From JBBWZH01 sp035544115 (GTDB taxonomy: Bacteria > Actinomycetota > Actinomycetes > Mycobacteriales > CADCTP01): 64,000 nt of DNA. A program made the translations under genes and the position numbers. The notes beneath the pieces were generated by a model. The model made no database searches and was not told the origin of the DNA. It saw nothing but the letters and a program-made list of their open reading frames with translations. Of this stretch, positions 39,436-47,457 are shown piece by piece. The DNA is taken from positions 6,820,001 to 6,884,000 of the forward strand of contig OY970235.1 of assembly GCA_963714145.1 (NCBI GenBank), in the 5' to 3' direction. Each line of letters starts with the position of its first letter. The stretch's first letter is position 1.

Positions 39436-41199
39436 TCAGCCGGCGAGCCGCGGGGCGGCAAGGTCGAAGCCGCGGGGCTCGTCCGCACGGCTGATCAGCT
39501 CGGCGGCGAGCCGGCGTTCCAGCCCGTCCGGCAGCGGTCCGGGCTCGTGCCCGAGCCGGTCGGCCAGCCGCCAGAGCGTGCCGGTCAACCAGCCGGTGTC
39601 GGCCTGGAACCGCCGGTTCCGTCGCCAGACGCCGAGACAGGCGCTGGCCGCGAGCAGCACGGCGTACCGGTCGGCGAGCAGGAAGCTGCCGCGCCCGGCG
39701 GCGATGGTCCGGTCCCGCGGCGGCAGCTCGGTGGCCCGGCCGGCCAGCCGGCCGAGCTCGGCCACGAAACCGGCGCAGAGCCTGGCCAGCGCCGGCTCGC
39801 CGGCCACCGCCGGCTGGCTGGCCGGCAGCGTCCCGGACAGGTTGTCGACGCCGCGGGCGGTCAGCTCCAGCGCCCGGAAGTCGAGCGGCCCGAGCCGGTG
39901 GTCGAGGCGGAACAGCTCGGCCGGCGGCTCATCCGCGCGCAGCCAGCTGCGGCTGGCCAGCCGGGGCAGCTGCGGGATCATCGTGGCCAGGCAGACCGCC
40001 GCGTTGGCGTGCGTGAACGAGGCCGCCGGGATGTCCCGCAGGTTCTTCTGGAAGATCGCGTACGGACCCTCGCGCAGGTACGACCTGGCGCCCAGCAGCA
40101 CGGCCAGCTCGTTGCTGGCCTCGTAGATCAGCTTCGGGACCAGGTACTTGGCGGCGGCGCTGAGCACGCTGGTCTGCGCCGGCAGTACGTGCAGGGCGCG
40201 GGCGACGACGGTGCCGAGGCAGTCGGCGGCGAGCAGGTCGAGGTACGCGCCGACCAGCACGGACCGGGCGTGCGGCAGCTCGAGCAGGGTCCGGCCGTAG
40301 AGGCGGCGGGCGCGGGTGAACCGCAGCACCGTGCGCAGCTGGGTGTCCAGGCCGGCGACCGCCATCGCGGGCAGCACCGCGCGGGTCACCTGGAATGCCC
40401 GCAGCACCGTCTCCATCGCCTCGCCGGGGGCGCCGACGATGTTGGCCGGGGTGGGGCAGCCGTCGAACTCGACCCCGGCGATCTGGCACCCGCGCAGGCC
40501 GACCGTGTGGTGCCGGTCCAGGTACCGGCGCCGGGCCGGGTCGAGCGCGGTCAGGTCGACCAGCACGTGCGAGTGGCTGCGGTTGCCCGGCTCGGGGCTG
40601 GTCCGGGCCAGGAAGACGGCGGCGTCGGCCCGGGCGATGTTGTTGACCACCTGCTTGCGGCCGGTGAGCCGCAACTGGTCGCCGACCCGGTCGGCGGTCA
40701 GCTCGCAGCGGGTGAAGTCGTTGCCGCGCGGCAGCTCGTTGTAGCCCGCGGCCATCTTCCGGTGCCGCAGCAGAACGTCCGCGGCGAACCGGCACTGGTC
40801 GGCGTCGCCGGCGGTCCAGATCGGCGCGCCGGCGATGAAGTTCGTGACGCCGTAGCCCAGGCCGAGCGTGCCGTCCCGGCGGAAGACGCTGCGCAGCGTG
40901 CGCACCAGCCGGTCGGCTTCGGTGAACCGGCCGCCGTACGCCACCGGCACGAACTCCGCGTTCAGCCCGTACCCGTCCAGCATCCGCTCGCCGTCGGCCA
41001 GCAGTTCGGCCCGCTCGTCCGCGGCCAGCACGGCCCGGTAGCCGACCGGGTTGCCGTCGTCGTACGGGTCGCCCAGCCGCCGATCCAGTTCCGCCATCCG
41101 GTCCGGCGCCGGTTCGCCGGCCCGTCCCGCCGGCGTTGCCGGCACTGGCGCCGGCCCGGCGGAGCCGATGGCTACCGGCGCGGTCGCCCGGCCGGTCAT
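39436..41199 (-). CDS. Acyl-CoA dehydrogenase homologue 1 (divergent), acyl-ACP desaturation candidate
   Basis: A flavoprotein-family enzyme of 587 aa, about 200 longer than ordinary acyl-CoA dehydrogenases. The usual flavin motif LTEPxxGSD is altered to YNELPRGNDF, followed by LTGRKQVVNNI, where the family has GxKxxIxN. The stretch where most members keep the catalytic Glu (EGT-like) reads SFTHANAAV, so a standard catalytic base is not obvious. Lipopeptide clusters such as ramoplanin and friulimicin use relatives to introduce double bonds into the ACP-bound fatty acid. The ATG at 41199 overlaps the stop of homologue 2 by 4 bp. The divergent motifs leave open a scaffolding or partner role. 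Confidence 0.85.
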   Translation of the reverse strand: MTGRATAPVAIGSAGPAPVPATPAGRAGEPAPDRMAELDRRLGDPYDDGNPVGYRAVLAADERAELLADGERMLDGYGLNAEFVPVAYGGRFTEADRLVRTLRSVFRRDGTLGLGYGVTNFIAGAPIWTAGDADQCRFAADVLLRHRKMAAGYNELPRGNDFTRCELTADRVGDQLRLTGRKQVVNNIARADAAVFLARTSPEPGNRSHSHVLVDLTALDPARRRYLDRHHTVGLRGCQIAGVEFDGCPTPANIVGAPGEAMETVLRAFQVTRAVLPAMAVAGLDTQLRTVLRFTRARRLYGRTLLELPHARSVLVGAYLDLLAADCLGTVVARALHVLPAQTSVLSAAAKYLVPKLIYEASNELAVLLGARSYLREGPYAIFQKNLRDIPAASFTHANAAVCLATMIPQLPRLASRSWLRADEPPAELFRLDHRLGPLDFRALELTARGVDNLSGTLPASQPAVAGEPALARLCAGFVAELGRLAGRATELPPRDRTIAAGRGSFLLADRYAVLLAASACLGVWRRNRRFQADTGWLTGTLWRLADRLGHEPGPLPDGLERRLAAELISRADEPRGFDLAAPRLAG

Positions 41200-42938
41200 C
41201 GGGACGCCTCGGCAGGTCCGGACGCCTCGGCGAGCGGGAACGGCTGGACGGAGAAGAGCTGGCCGGCCGCGTACTGCTGGCGCAGGCAGCCGGCGAGGCG
41301 GTCGAAGACGGCGTCGTCGGTGTCCGGCAGCGCCGGCTGGAACCGGCGCAGGGTCCGGCGCAGCGCGGCGTCCAGCCAGAGCCCGCCGGCCCACAGCTCG
41401 CCGGTGCGGCCGGCCCGGTTGCGCAGCCACAACTGCGTGCAGGCCGCCGCCGCGGCGGCCCAGGTGTACCGCTTGGCCAGGGTGAACGCGGCGGCCGGCA
41501 CGTCGCGGGACGGCCGGTGCGCGGCCAGCCGGGCGTGCAGGTCGTCCACCGCCTCGCGGATCTGCTTGGCGTGCCCGGCCAGTTCCGCCGGCACCACGCC
41601 GGCACCGGCCAGCGCCTGCAGTTCGTCCACGCAGGCCGGCAGGCTCTGGACCAGGCTGCTGCCGCGCCGGGCCAGCAGCGTCAGCGCGTCCCGGTCGAAA
41701 GCCGGCAGCGGCGCCGCGAAGGTGGCGGCGGCGGCCAGCCCGGCCTGGTCCGCCGAGCCGTCCCGGTATCCCCGCACCAGCCGGCCGAACTGGTTGATCA
41801 GCGCGTTCAGGTTCACCAGCGTGTTGCCGTCGAAGATGCCGACCACCCGGTGGTCCCGCTCGACCTTCTGGAACATCCCGTCGGCGTACGTCCCGGTGAA
41901 GAACGCCCGGGCGCCGAGCAGCTGGCCCAGCCGGCCCACCAGCTCCTCGACGGTGGCCGGGACGAAGTACTTGACCAGCGCGGACGTGACCGACAGCTCG
42001 CCGGTCAGGGTGTGCACGCTGCGGGCGGCGACCAGGCTCAGCGCCTCGGCGACCAGCAGGTCGGTGTACGCCTCGGCGAGGATGCGGCGGGCGTGCGGCA
42101 GGTCGATCAGCCCGCGGTCGTACAGCCGGTGTTCCAGCGCGAACCGCAGGCCGAGCCGGAGCGCGTGGTCGGCGGCGCCGAGCGAGAGCGCCGCGCACAT
42201 CGTCCGGGTCAGTTGCAGCGCCTTCAGCGTGGTTTCCACGCCGGTGCCGACCGGACCGATCACCGCGCCGGCCGGGACCGGGGCGGCGGTGAACGTGATG
42301 CCGCTGATGTCGGCGCCGCGGATGCCGTGCGTCCGGACCGCCGGGCTGTGCTGGAAACTGCCGGCCGGCAGCCGGCGCTTGTCCACCAGCAGCAGGCTCA
42401 GCGCCCGCGGGCCGGCGCCGTCGGCGGTGCGGGCCAGCACCGCCAGCAGATCACCGCGGGTGGCGTTGTTGATCAGCCACTTCTCCCCGTCGACCAGCCA
42501 GCCGGCGCCGGCCGGGGTGGCGGTGACATCGCTGGCCAGCAGGTCGCTGCCGTGCTCCGGCTCGGTCAGGCCGAGCGACACGACCGCGCCGCCGAGCACG
42601 TCGGCGCCGAGCCGGCACGCCTGCGCCGCGCTGCCACCGACCCAGACCGGCACCGAGCCCAGGTACGTCTTGCCGTGCGCGATCGCCACGGTCAGGTCCC
42701 GCCGGGCCACCAGCCGGATCCGCTGCATCGCCTGCTCGTAGCTGGCCAGCCCGCCGCCGAACTCGGCCGGCACGTACTGCCGCGGCAACCCCAGCTCGTC
42801 CAGCAGCCGGCAGATGGCGGCGGGGAACTCCTCGGCCCGGTCCAGCTCGGCGCAGCGGGCGAACGAGAACGCGCCGCCCCGGTCGGTGGGGTCGCCCAGC
42901 GCGTACTCGAAGGCGGCCAGCTCAGACAGCGCCCTCAC
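41196..42938 (-). CDS. Acyl-CoA dehydrogenase homologue 2, acyl-ACP desaturation candidate
   Basis: A 580-aa member of the acyl-CoA dehydrogenase family with a long C-terminal extension. The flavin-binding motif is canonical (LGLTEPEHGSD, near residue 145), followed by DGEKWLINNATRGD. The late catalytic region reads VGIFDGNTLVNLN, with Asp-Gly-Asn-Thr where the common form is Glu-Gly-Thr. The start is a GTG at 42938, overlapping the ligase stop by 17 bp. It forms a coupled pair with homologue 1. Two paralogues side by side recall Ramo24/Ramo25 of ramoplanin, which are associated with the dienoyl side chain, so a di-unsaturated lipid is possible. Confidence 0.88.
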   Translation of the reverse strand: MRALSELAAFEYALGDPTDRGGAFSFARCAELDRAEEFPAAICRLLDELGLPRQYVPAEFGGGLASYEQAMQRIRLVARRDLTVAIAHGKTYLGSVPVWVGGSAAQACRLGADVLGGAVVSLGLTEPEHGSDLLASDVTATPAGAGWLVDGEKWLINNATRGDLLAVLARTADGAGPRALSLLLVDKRRLPAGSFQHSPAVRTHGIRGADISGITFTAAPVPAGAVIGPVGTGVETTLKALQLTRTMCAALSLGAADHALRLGLRFALEHRLYDRGLIDLPHARRILAEAYTDLLVAEALSLVAARSVHTLTGELSVTSALVKYFVPATVEELVGRLGQLLGARAFFTGTYADGMFQKVERDHRVVGIFDGNTLVNLNALINQFGRLVRGYRDGSADQAGLAAAATFAAPLPAFDRDALTLLARRGSSLVQSLPACVDELQALAGAGVVPAELAGHAKQIREAVDDLHARLAAHRPSRDVPAAAFTLAKRYTWAAAAAACTQLWLRNRAGRTGELWAGGLWLDAALRRTLRRFQPALPDTDDAVFDRLAGCLRQQYAAGQLFSVQPFPLAEASGPAEASR

Positions 42939-44742
42939 CGGACCCGGTCAGCACGGCCACCGACGCGGCGGCCGTGGGGGCGCCGGGCCGGTAGCGGCGG
43001 CGGGTGCTGGCGTCCAGGTCCTCGTACAGCGGGTCGAGCGCGTCGGCCATGAACAGCTGGCGCATCAGCGTCCGCTGGATCTTGCCGCTGGTGGTCTTGC
43101 GCACCTGGCCGGGCGCGGCGAACACGACGTTCGTGACCGGGATGCCGAGCCGCTGCCCGAGCGCGATCTTGACTTGGGCGGCCAGCCCGGCCAGCGCCGC
43201 CCCGGTCAGCTGCCGGGCGCGCACCTCGTGGAACACCACGATCTCCTCGCGCGGCGACGGCACCGAGAACACGCTGCCGGCCAGCCCGGCGAACGCCTCG
43301 TCCAGCGCCCGGACCTCGCGCTCGATGTCGTGCGGGTAGAGGTTCCGGCCGCGGATGACCAGCGTCTCCTTGATCCGGCCGGTGATGTAGAGCTCGTCGT
43401 CCTGGAAGACGCCCAGGTCGCCGGTGCGCAGGAAATCGGCCTCGCCGTCGGCGGTGACCGCGTGGAACGCCGTCTCGGTCTCCGCCTCGTTGCGCCAGTA
43501 GCCGGCGGCGACGCTCTCGCCGCGGACCCAGATCTCGCCCAGCCGGCCGTCCGGCAGCTGCCGCCGGGTCTGCGGGTCGACCACCCGGACGTCCAGGTCG
43601 AGCACCCGGCCGCTGCTGACCAGCCGCGGCCCGGTGCCCCCGTCCGGCGCCGGGACGAACATGTTCTGCTCCAGCGCGGCGGCGTCGACCCGGGTCATCA
43701 CCGGCGGCCGCTCGGGCGGGGTGCCGGCGATGAACAGCGTCGCCTCGGCCATCCCGTAGCAGGGCAGCAGCGCCTCGCGGCGGAACCCGGCCGGGGCGAA
43801 CCGGTCGGCGAACCGGTCCAGCGTGTCGGCGTCGATCGGCTCGGCCCCGTTGCAGGCCCGCCGCCAGCGGGACAGGTCCAGGCCGGCCAGCTGCTCGTCG
43901 GTGACCCGCCGGGTGCACAGGTCGTAGGCGAAGTTCGGCGCGGAGGTGCCCTCCAGGCCGTACCGGTCGATCAGCCGCAGCCAGCCGTACGGCCGCTTGA
44001 GGAACGCGGTGGGTGGCATCAGCACGGTGCCCGAGCCGAGGTACAGCGGCTCCAGCACCAGGCCGATCAGGCCCATGTCGTGGTAGATCGGCAGCCAGCC
44101 GCCGGCCCGCGTCTCCGGCCCGACGCCCATGCTGCGCTGGATCAGCCCCAGGTTGTGCAGCAGCTGCCCGTGCCGGACCATCACCCCGCGCGGGTCGCTG
44201 ATCGAGCCGGACGTGTACTGCATGAACGCGAGCGAGTCCGCGGACAGCTGTGGCCGGGCCCAGCCGGCCGGGTCACCCAGCTCGGCGGCGTCGGTGGCCA
44301 CGATCGTGAGGTCGTCCAGCCCCTCCTGGTGGATCCAGGCGGAGACGGCCGGCAGGCTCGACCGGTCGGTCAGCACCAGCCGCACATCGGCATCCAGCGC
44401 GATCCCGGTGGCCCGCATCAGGTGGTGCTTGTAGCCGTGCGGCAAGGGCGCCGGAATTGGCAGCACGCCGGCATACATACTGCCCAGCAGCGCCTTGATG
44501 AATTCCAGCCCGGACGGGTAGAGCAGCAGCACGCGATCACCCGGGGCGCATTGTTCCTGCAGCCACGCGGCAATCGACCGGGCCGCGGTGTCGAGCGCGC
44601 CGTACGATAATGCGATCTCGGCTGGATCGTCCTCGGCCGGGTCGGCCACGAAGATCGCGGCGGACCGCTCCGGCGTTTCCTGGGCATGCGCCGAAACCAC
44701 CGACACGAAGTCCCCGGTGACCCCGTCCCCCCGCGCTTTCAT
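42922..44742 (-). CDS. Fatty acyl-AMP ligase (FAAL)
   Basis: An adenylate-forming enzyme of 606 aa that activates a fatty acid as acyl-AMP and loads it on the ACP. The signature YTSGSISDPRGVMV (P-loop type), the FAAL hallmark GWLPIYHDMGLIG (about residue 230) and NGAEPI are visible, and the C-terminal catalytic Lys is in TTSGKIQRT. It is the first gene of the cluster operon. The ATG at 44742 follows GGGGGAG. Codon 45 is TTA (44608-44610 on the plus strand as taa), the codon read by the developmentally controlled bldA tRNA of actinomycetes, so translation of the operon leader gene may be stage-dependent. Confidence 0.93.
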   Translation of the reverse strand: MKARGDGVTGDFVSVVSAHAQETPERSAAIFVADPAEDDPAEIALSYGALDTAARSIAAWLQEQCAPGDRVLLLYPSGLEFIKALLGSMYAGVLPIPAPLPHGYKHHLMRATGIALDADVRLVLTDRSSLPAVSAWIHQEGLDDLTIVATDAAELGDPAGWARPQLSADSLAFMQYTSGSISDPRGVMVRHGQLLHNLGLIQRSMGVGPETRAGGWLPIYHDMGLIGLVLEPLYLGSGTVLMPPTAFLKRPYGWLRLIDRYGLEGTSAPNFAYDLCTRRVTDEQLAGLDLSRWRRACNGAEPIDADTLDRFADRFAPAGFRREALLPCYGMAEATLFIAGTPPERPPVMTRVDAAALEQNMFVPAPDGGTGPRLVSSGRVLDLDVRVVDPQTRRQLPDGRLGEIWVRGESVAAGYWRNEAETETAFHAVTADGEADFLRTGDLGVFQDDELYITGRIKETLVIRGRNLYPHDIEREVRALDEAFAGLAGSVFSVPSPREEIVVFHEVRARQLTGAALAGLAAQVKIALGQRLGIPVTNVVFAAPGQVRKTTSGKIQRTLMRQLFMADALDPLYEDLDASTRRRYRPGAPTAAASVAVLTGSGEGAV

Positions 44743-45063
44743 TTCAGGAATCTCCCCCGACGTCAGATAATCCTAAAGAAACTCTTACATGCCGCCATGA
44801 GCTCAATCAACATCGGTAACCGAGCCCTGACCCATCGGGCAGCACGCCTGCACGCCCACTGACCCGACCGATCCGCCGCCGGTTTGCCCGGACGGACCAG
44901 GGCGTTACCCCCCGACGCTGGCCGGATCACCCCTCCGGTCGTCCCCTCGACGGCCGGGCGGAACTGTGCCGCGGCAGTCACCTCGTAGCGGGGACGTCGG
45001 ACCGGTGCCGGCCGGAGATCCGCCGAAGCGTCCACAATGGAGGGTCCGGCGGCGGCCGCCGGG
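44743..45063. other. Non-coding gap upstream of the cluster operon
   Basis: No gene is seen in these 321 bp. The half next to the FAAL gene (44743-44815) is comparatively AT-rich and holds the candidate promoter. The other half is ordinary GC-rich sequence between the FAAL start and the aldo/keto reductase stop. It probably marks the upstream border of the cluster. Confidence 0.6.
44782..44810 (-). promoter_or_regulatory. Possible promoter of the lipopeptide operon
   Basis: On the minus strand TTGATT and TAAGAG are separated by 17 bp, ending about 40 bp before the FAAL start codon. The sequence around it is markedly less GC-rich than the rest of the window. The -10 match is weak, so this is only a candidate. 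Confidence 0.3.
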
Positions 45064-46116
45064 TCAGGGCCAGTGGTGGGTGTGCGGGCCCCAGGTGGTC
45101 CAGGCGAATCCGTCGGCGCCGTAGTAGGGCACGGTGGCCCGGCCCGGGGGCGCGACGGCGTCGATCCTGGCGGTGTCGTCGGCGGTAATCGTGACGTCGA
45201 GCGCGCCGAGGCTGTCCTCGAGTTGTTCCAGGGTGCGCGGGCCGATGATCGGCGCGGTGATCCCGGGTTGCGCGGCGCACCAGGCCAGCGCGAACTGCGC
45301 CGGGGTACAGCCCTTCTCGGCGGCCAGCGCGACGACGACGTCGAGCACGTCGAAGGCCGGGCCGGTGAACTGCTCGTCCCGGCCGCCGGCCCAGAACGTG
45401 TCGAACCGGGAGCCCGCCGGCGGCGGCTGACCGCGACGGTACCGGCCGGTCAGGAACCCGCCGGCGGTAGGAGACCACGGCAGCACAGCGATCCCGTGGC
45501 TGCGGGCCATCGGCACCAGTTCGCGTTCGACCCGGCGGTCGAGCAGGTGGTACGGCGGCTGCTCGGTGACGAACCGGTGCAGACCGAGGGTCGCCGACGC
45601 CCACAGCGACTCGACGATCTGCCAGGCGCCGAACGCGCTGGTGCCCAGGTAGCGCACCTTGCCGGCCCGGACCAGGTCGTCCAGCGCCCGTAGCGTCTCG
45701 TCGATCGGCACGTCGTTGGACGGATGGTGCAACTGGAACAGGTCGATGTGGTCGACCCGCAGCCGGCGCAGCGACGCCTCGCAGGCGGTGATCAGGTGCC
45801 GCCGGCTGCTGCCCTGATCGTTCGGGTCGCCGCTGGTCGGGAAGAACGCCTTCGTCGCCAGCACGACGCGGCCGCGCCGACCGCCGCGCTCCAACGCCCG
45901 ACCGAGGATCTCCTCGCTGCGCCCCCGGCCCACCATCATGTCGGCCGGGTCGTGCCCGTACACGTCCGCGGTGTCGACCAGCGTGACCCCCGCGTCGAGG
46001 GCGCGATCCAGGATCCCGGTCGCGGTGGCCTCGTCGGCACGCCCGCCGAAGTTCATGCAGCCCAACGCCAACGGCGCCACCCGCACCCCGGTACGACCCA
46101 GCGGACGAAGATTCAC
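45064..46116 (-). CDS. Aldo/keto reductase
   Basis: A cytoplasmic NADPH-dependent oxidoreductase of about 350 aa with the TIM-barrel aldo/keto reductase pattern. The catalytic tetrad can be read as Asp in DTADVYG, Tyr in the same motif, Lys in LATKAFF and His in LFQLHHPSN. The cofactor-binding stretch near the end reads APIIGPRTLEQLEDSL. I chose the GTG at 46116, which begins NLRPLGRTGVRVAPLALG, the normal family N-terminus; the frame continues upstream to 46233 without family similarity. It has the same orientation as the cluster but lies 321 bp away. It is probably not part of the lipopeptide pathway, though tailoring cannot be excluded. Confidence 0.88.
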   Translation of the reverse strand: MNLRPLGRTGVRVAPLALGCMNFGGRADEATATGILDRALDAGVTLVDTADVYGHDPADMMVGRGRSEEILGRALERGGRRGRVVLATKAFFPTSGDPNDQGSSRRHLITACEASLRRLRVDHIDLFQLHHPSNDVPIDETLRALDDLVRAGKVRYLGTSAFGAWQIVESLWASATLGLHRFVTEQPPYHLLDRRVERELVPMARSHGIAVLPWSPTAGGFLTGRYRRGQPPPAGSRFDTFWAGGRDEQFTGPAFDVLDVVVALAAEKGCTPAQFALAWCAAQPGITAPIIGPRTLEQLEDSLGALDVTITADDTARIDAVAPPGRATVPYYGADGFAWTTWGPHTHHWP

Positions 46117-46291
46117 AGCGGCATCCCACCGCGGCAGCCCTGCCGCCATCAACCCGATTAACCCGACCCCGGCGCTACCGCGCGGCGGCGGTACGGGTGG
46201 CCATCTCCACCGGGCCCGATCGCGGCCGGCCACGGGCGCCGCCCGGACCTCGCGGTAAGGATCCCGTAAGCCGGCGACACAGGCCGGAGCC

Positions 46292-46334
46292 GCTGAAAGC
46301 GGAGTGGACCCCTGCGGTCCACCCCGCTTTCAGC
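46292..46334 (-). terminator. Strong hairpin terminator
   Basis: A 19-bp stem with a single mismatch (46292-46310 with 46316-46334) encloses the 5-base loop CCTGC. It lies 25 bp after the stop codon of the secreted-protein gene and separates it from the aldo/keto reductase gene. No T-run is needed for the GC-rich terminators of actinobacteria. Confidence 0.8.
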
Positions 46335-46359
46335 CAAAAGCCTTTCGCAGCCCGGGCCG

Positions 46360-46767
46360 CTACGCGGGGAAGTAGATGTCGACTTGCGAGAAACCGCCAG
46401 GAACGTCGCATGTCTCGTCGAAGCCGAACCCCCGGGTGGTGCCAGCCGATGCGGTTCTGGTCTCGTCGAAGAAGCAGGTGAAGTTGCCGTTGTAGCCGAT
46501 GAACTCGACGGTTCGGGAGGCACTGACCGCCTTGACAAAGCCGCTGATGTGCAGGCTCCGATTGAAGAAGGTGATGTCGCCATCCGTGACGGAGGCACCG
46601 TATTCCAGGTGGAAGTGCTGCGGGCTGGCGGCTGTCACCGCGAGGACCGGCAACGCGGACGTCGCCGGGGCGGCGGCCTGAGCCGGCGAGGCGACGGCGA
46701 GGCCAGCCAGGGCGACACCCGCGGTGGCCAGCCTGATCAGTAGACTGATGGTCCTGGGTAGAGTCAT
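46360..46767 (-). CDS. Small secreted protein of unknown function
   Basis: The 135-aa product has a clear Sec signal peptide: basic start (MTLPRTISLLIR), hydrophobic core (LATAGVALAGLAVASP) and probable cleavage after AQA near residue 31. The mature part of about 100 residues contains two cysteines (FTCFF and DETCDV) that could form a disulfide, and many Phe, Thr and Gly residues typical of a small beta-sandwich. I do not recognise a family. The gene is single, followed by a strong hairpin, and preceded by a 690-bp gap shared with the divergent MMPL gene. Its codon use is less GC-biased than that of the NRPS genes. Confidence 0.75.
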   Translation of the reverse strand: MTLPRTISLLIRLATAGVALAGLAVASPAQAAAPATSALPVLAVTAASPQHFHLEYGASVTDGDITFFNRSLHISGFVKAVSASRTVEFIGYNGNFTCFFDETRTASAGTTRGFGFDETCDVPGGFSQVDIYFPA

Positions 46768-47457
46768 CGGTACTTCTCACTCCGTCCTGACGGGCTGGCT
46801 ATCCAGCCATTGTTCGGGCTTGCCGGCCGGGACTGTACGAGTCGGCCGTGAGAAAACCGTGACAACGGTCTGCAGAAGACCGGCGGCTGGCTGGGATCCG
46901 AACGCGGCGGGCTGCCCGATTTCGGCCACGCTGCGCGCGGGCCGGCTTTCATGTCGACTTGGGGTCGTCCGAGCTCCATTGGGATGCCCAGGATCTGACA
47001 ATGGTCCGGACTGCCTGGCCGCCCGGCCGCCATCCGTCAATGTCGGGTGTCCGGCCCGATGCAATGACGCCCGCAGCGGCGCATCGAGCGCGGCGGATTT
47101 GAACCGAAGCGAACTCACAATTGATCTCGCCGGCTCCACCGTTGCCGCCGGTACGGGTGTAACATCCGCACCATCCGGCTAGTCTCCATCCGCTTCGGGT
47201 GCCGCCCACACCGGCCGTGTCGAGGGCGTGCGCCGCTGCCCCGAAATTGCCTTTGAGCCTCGTTCGACCAGCAGCCAGGAGTGCATTCGGCATTCCCGCG
47301 CGGCCGTGGTCGGCAGCGCCGCGCCAAGCCTGTGAGGCTATGCGACGGAATCGACCCATACACCTGACGTCGACGCCGGCAACCTCCTTCGCATGAGCGA
47401 GTTCGGGCCATCGGGATCACTTCCCCAGTGCATTGCGACCATTCACCTGGAGTTCCC
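46768..47457. other. Divergent intergenic region, no gene seen
   Basis: These 690 bp lie between the secreted-protein gene (leftward) and the second MMPL gene (rightward). Short open frames on both strands show no recognisable sequence. It should hold the promoters of both genes. The GC content is lower than in the cluster. Confidence 0.5.

Noticed and set aside
46724..47396. Small ORFs in the gap before the second MMPL gene
   Set aside because: Composition and lack of start signals make them unlikely to be genes.
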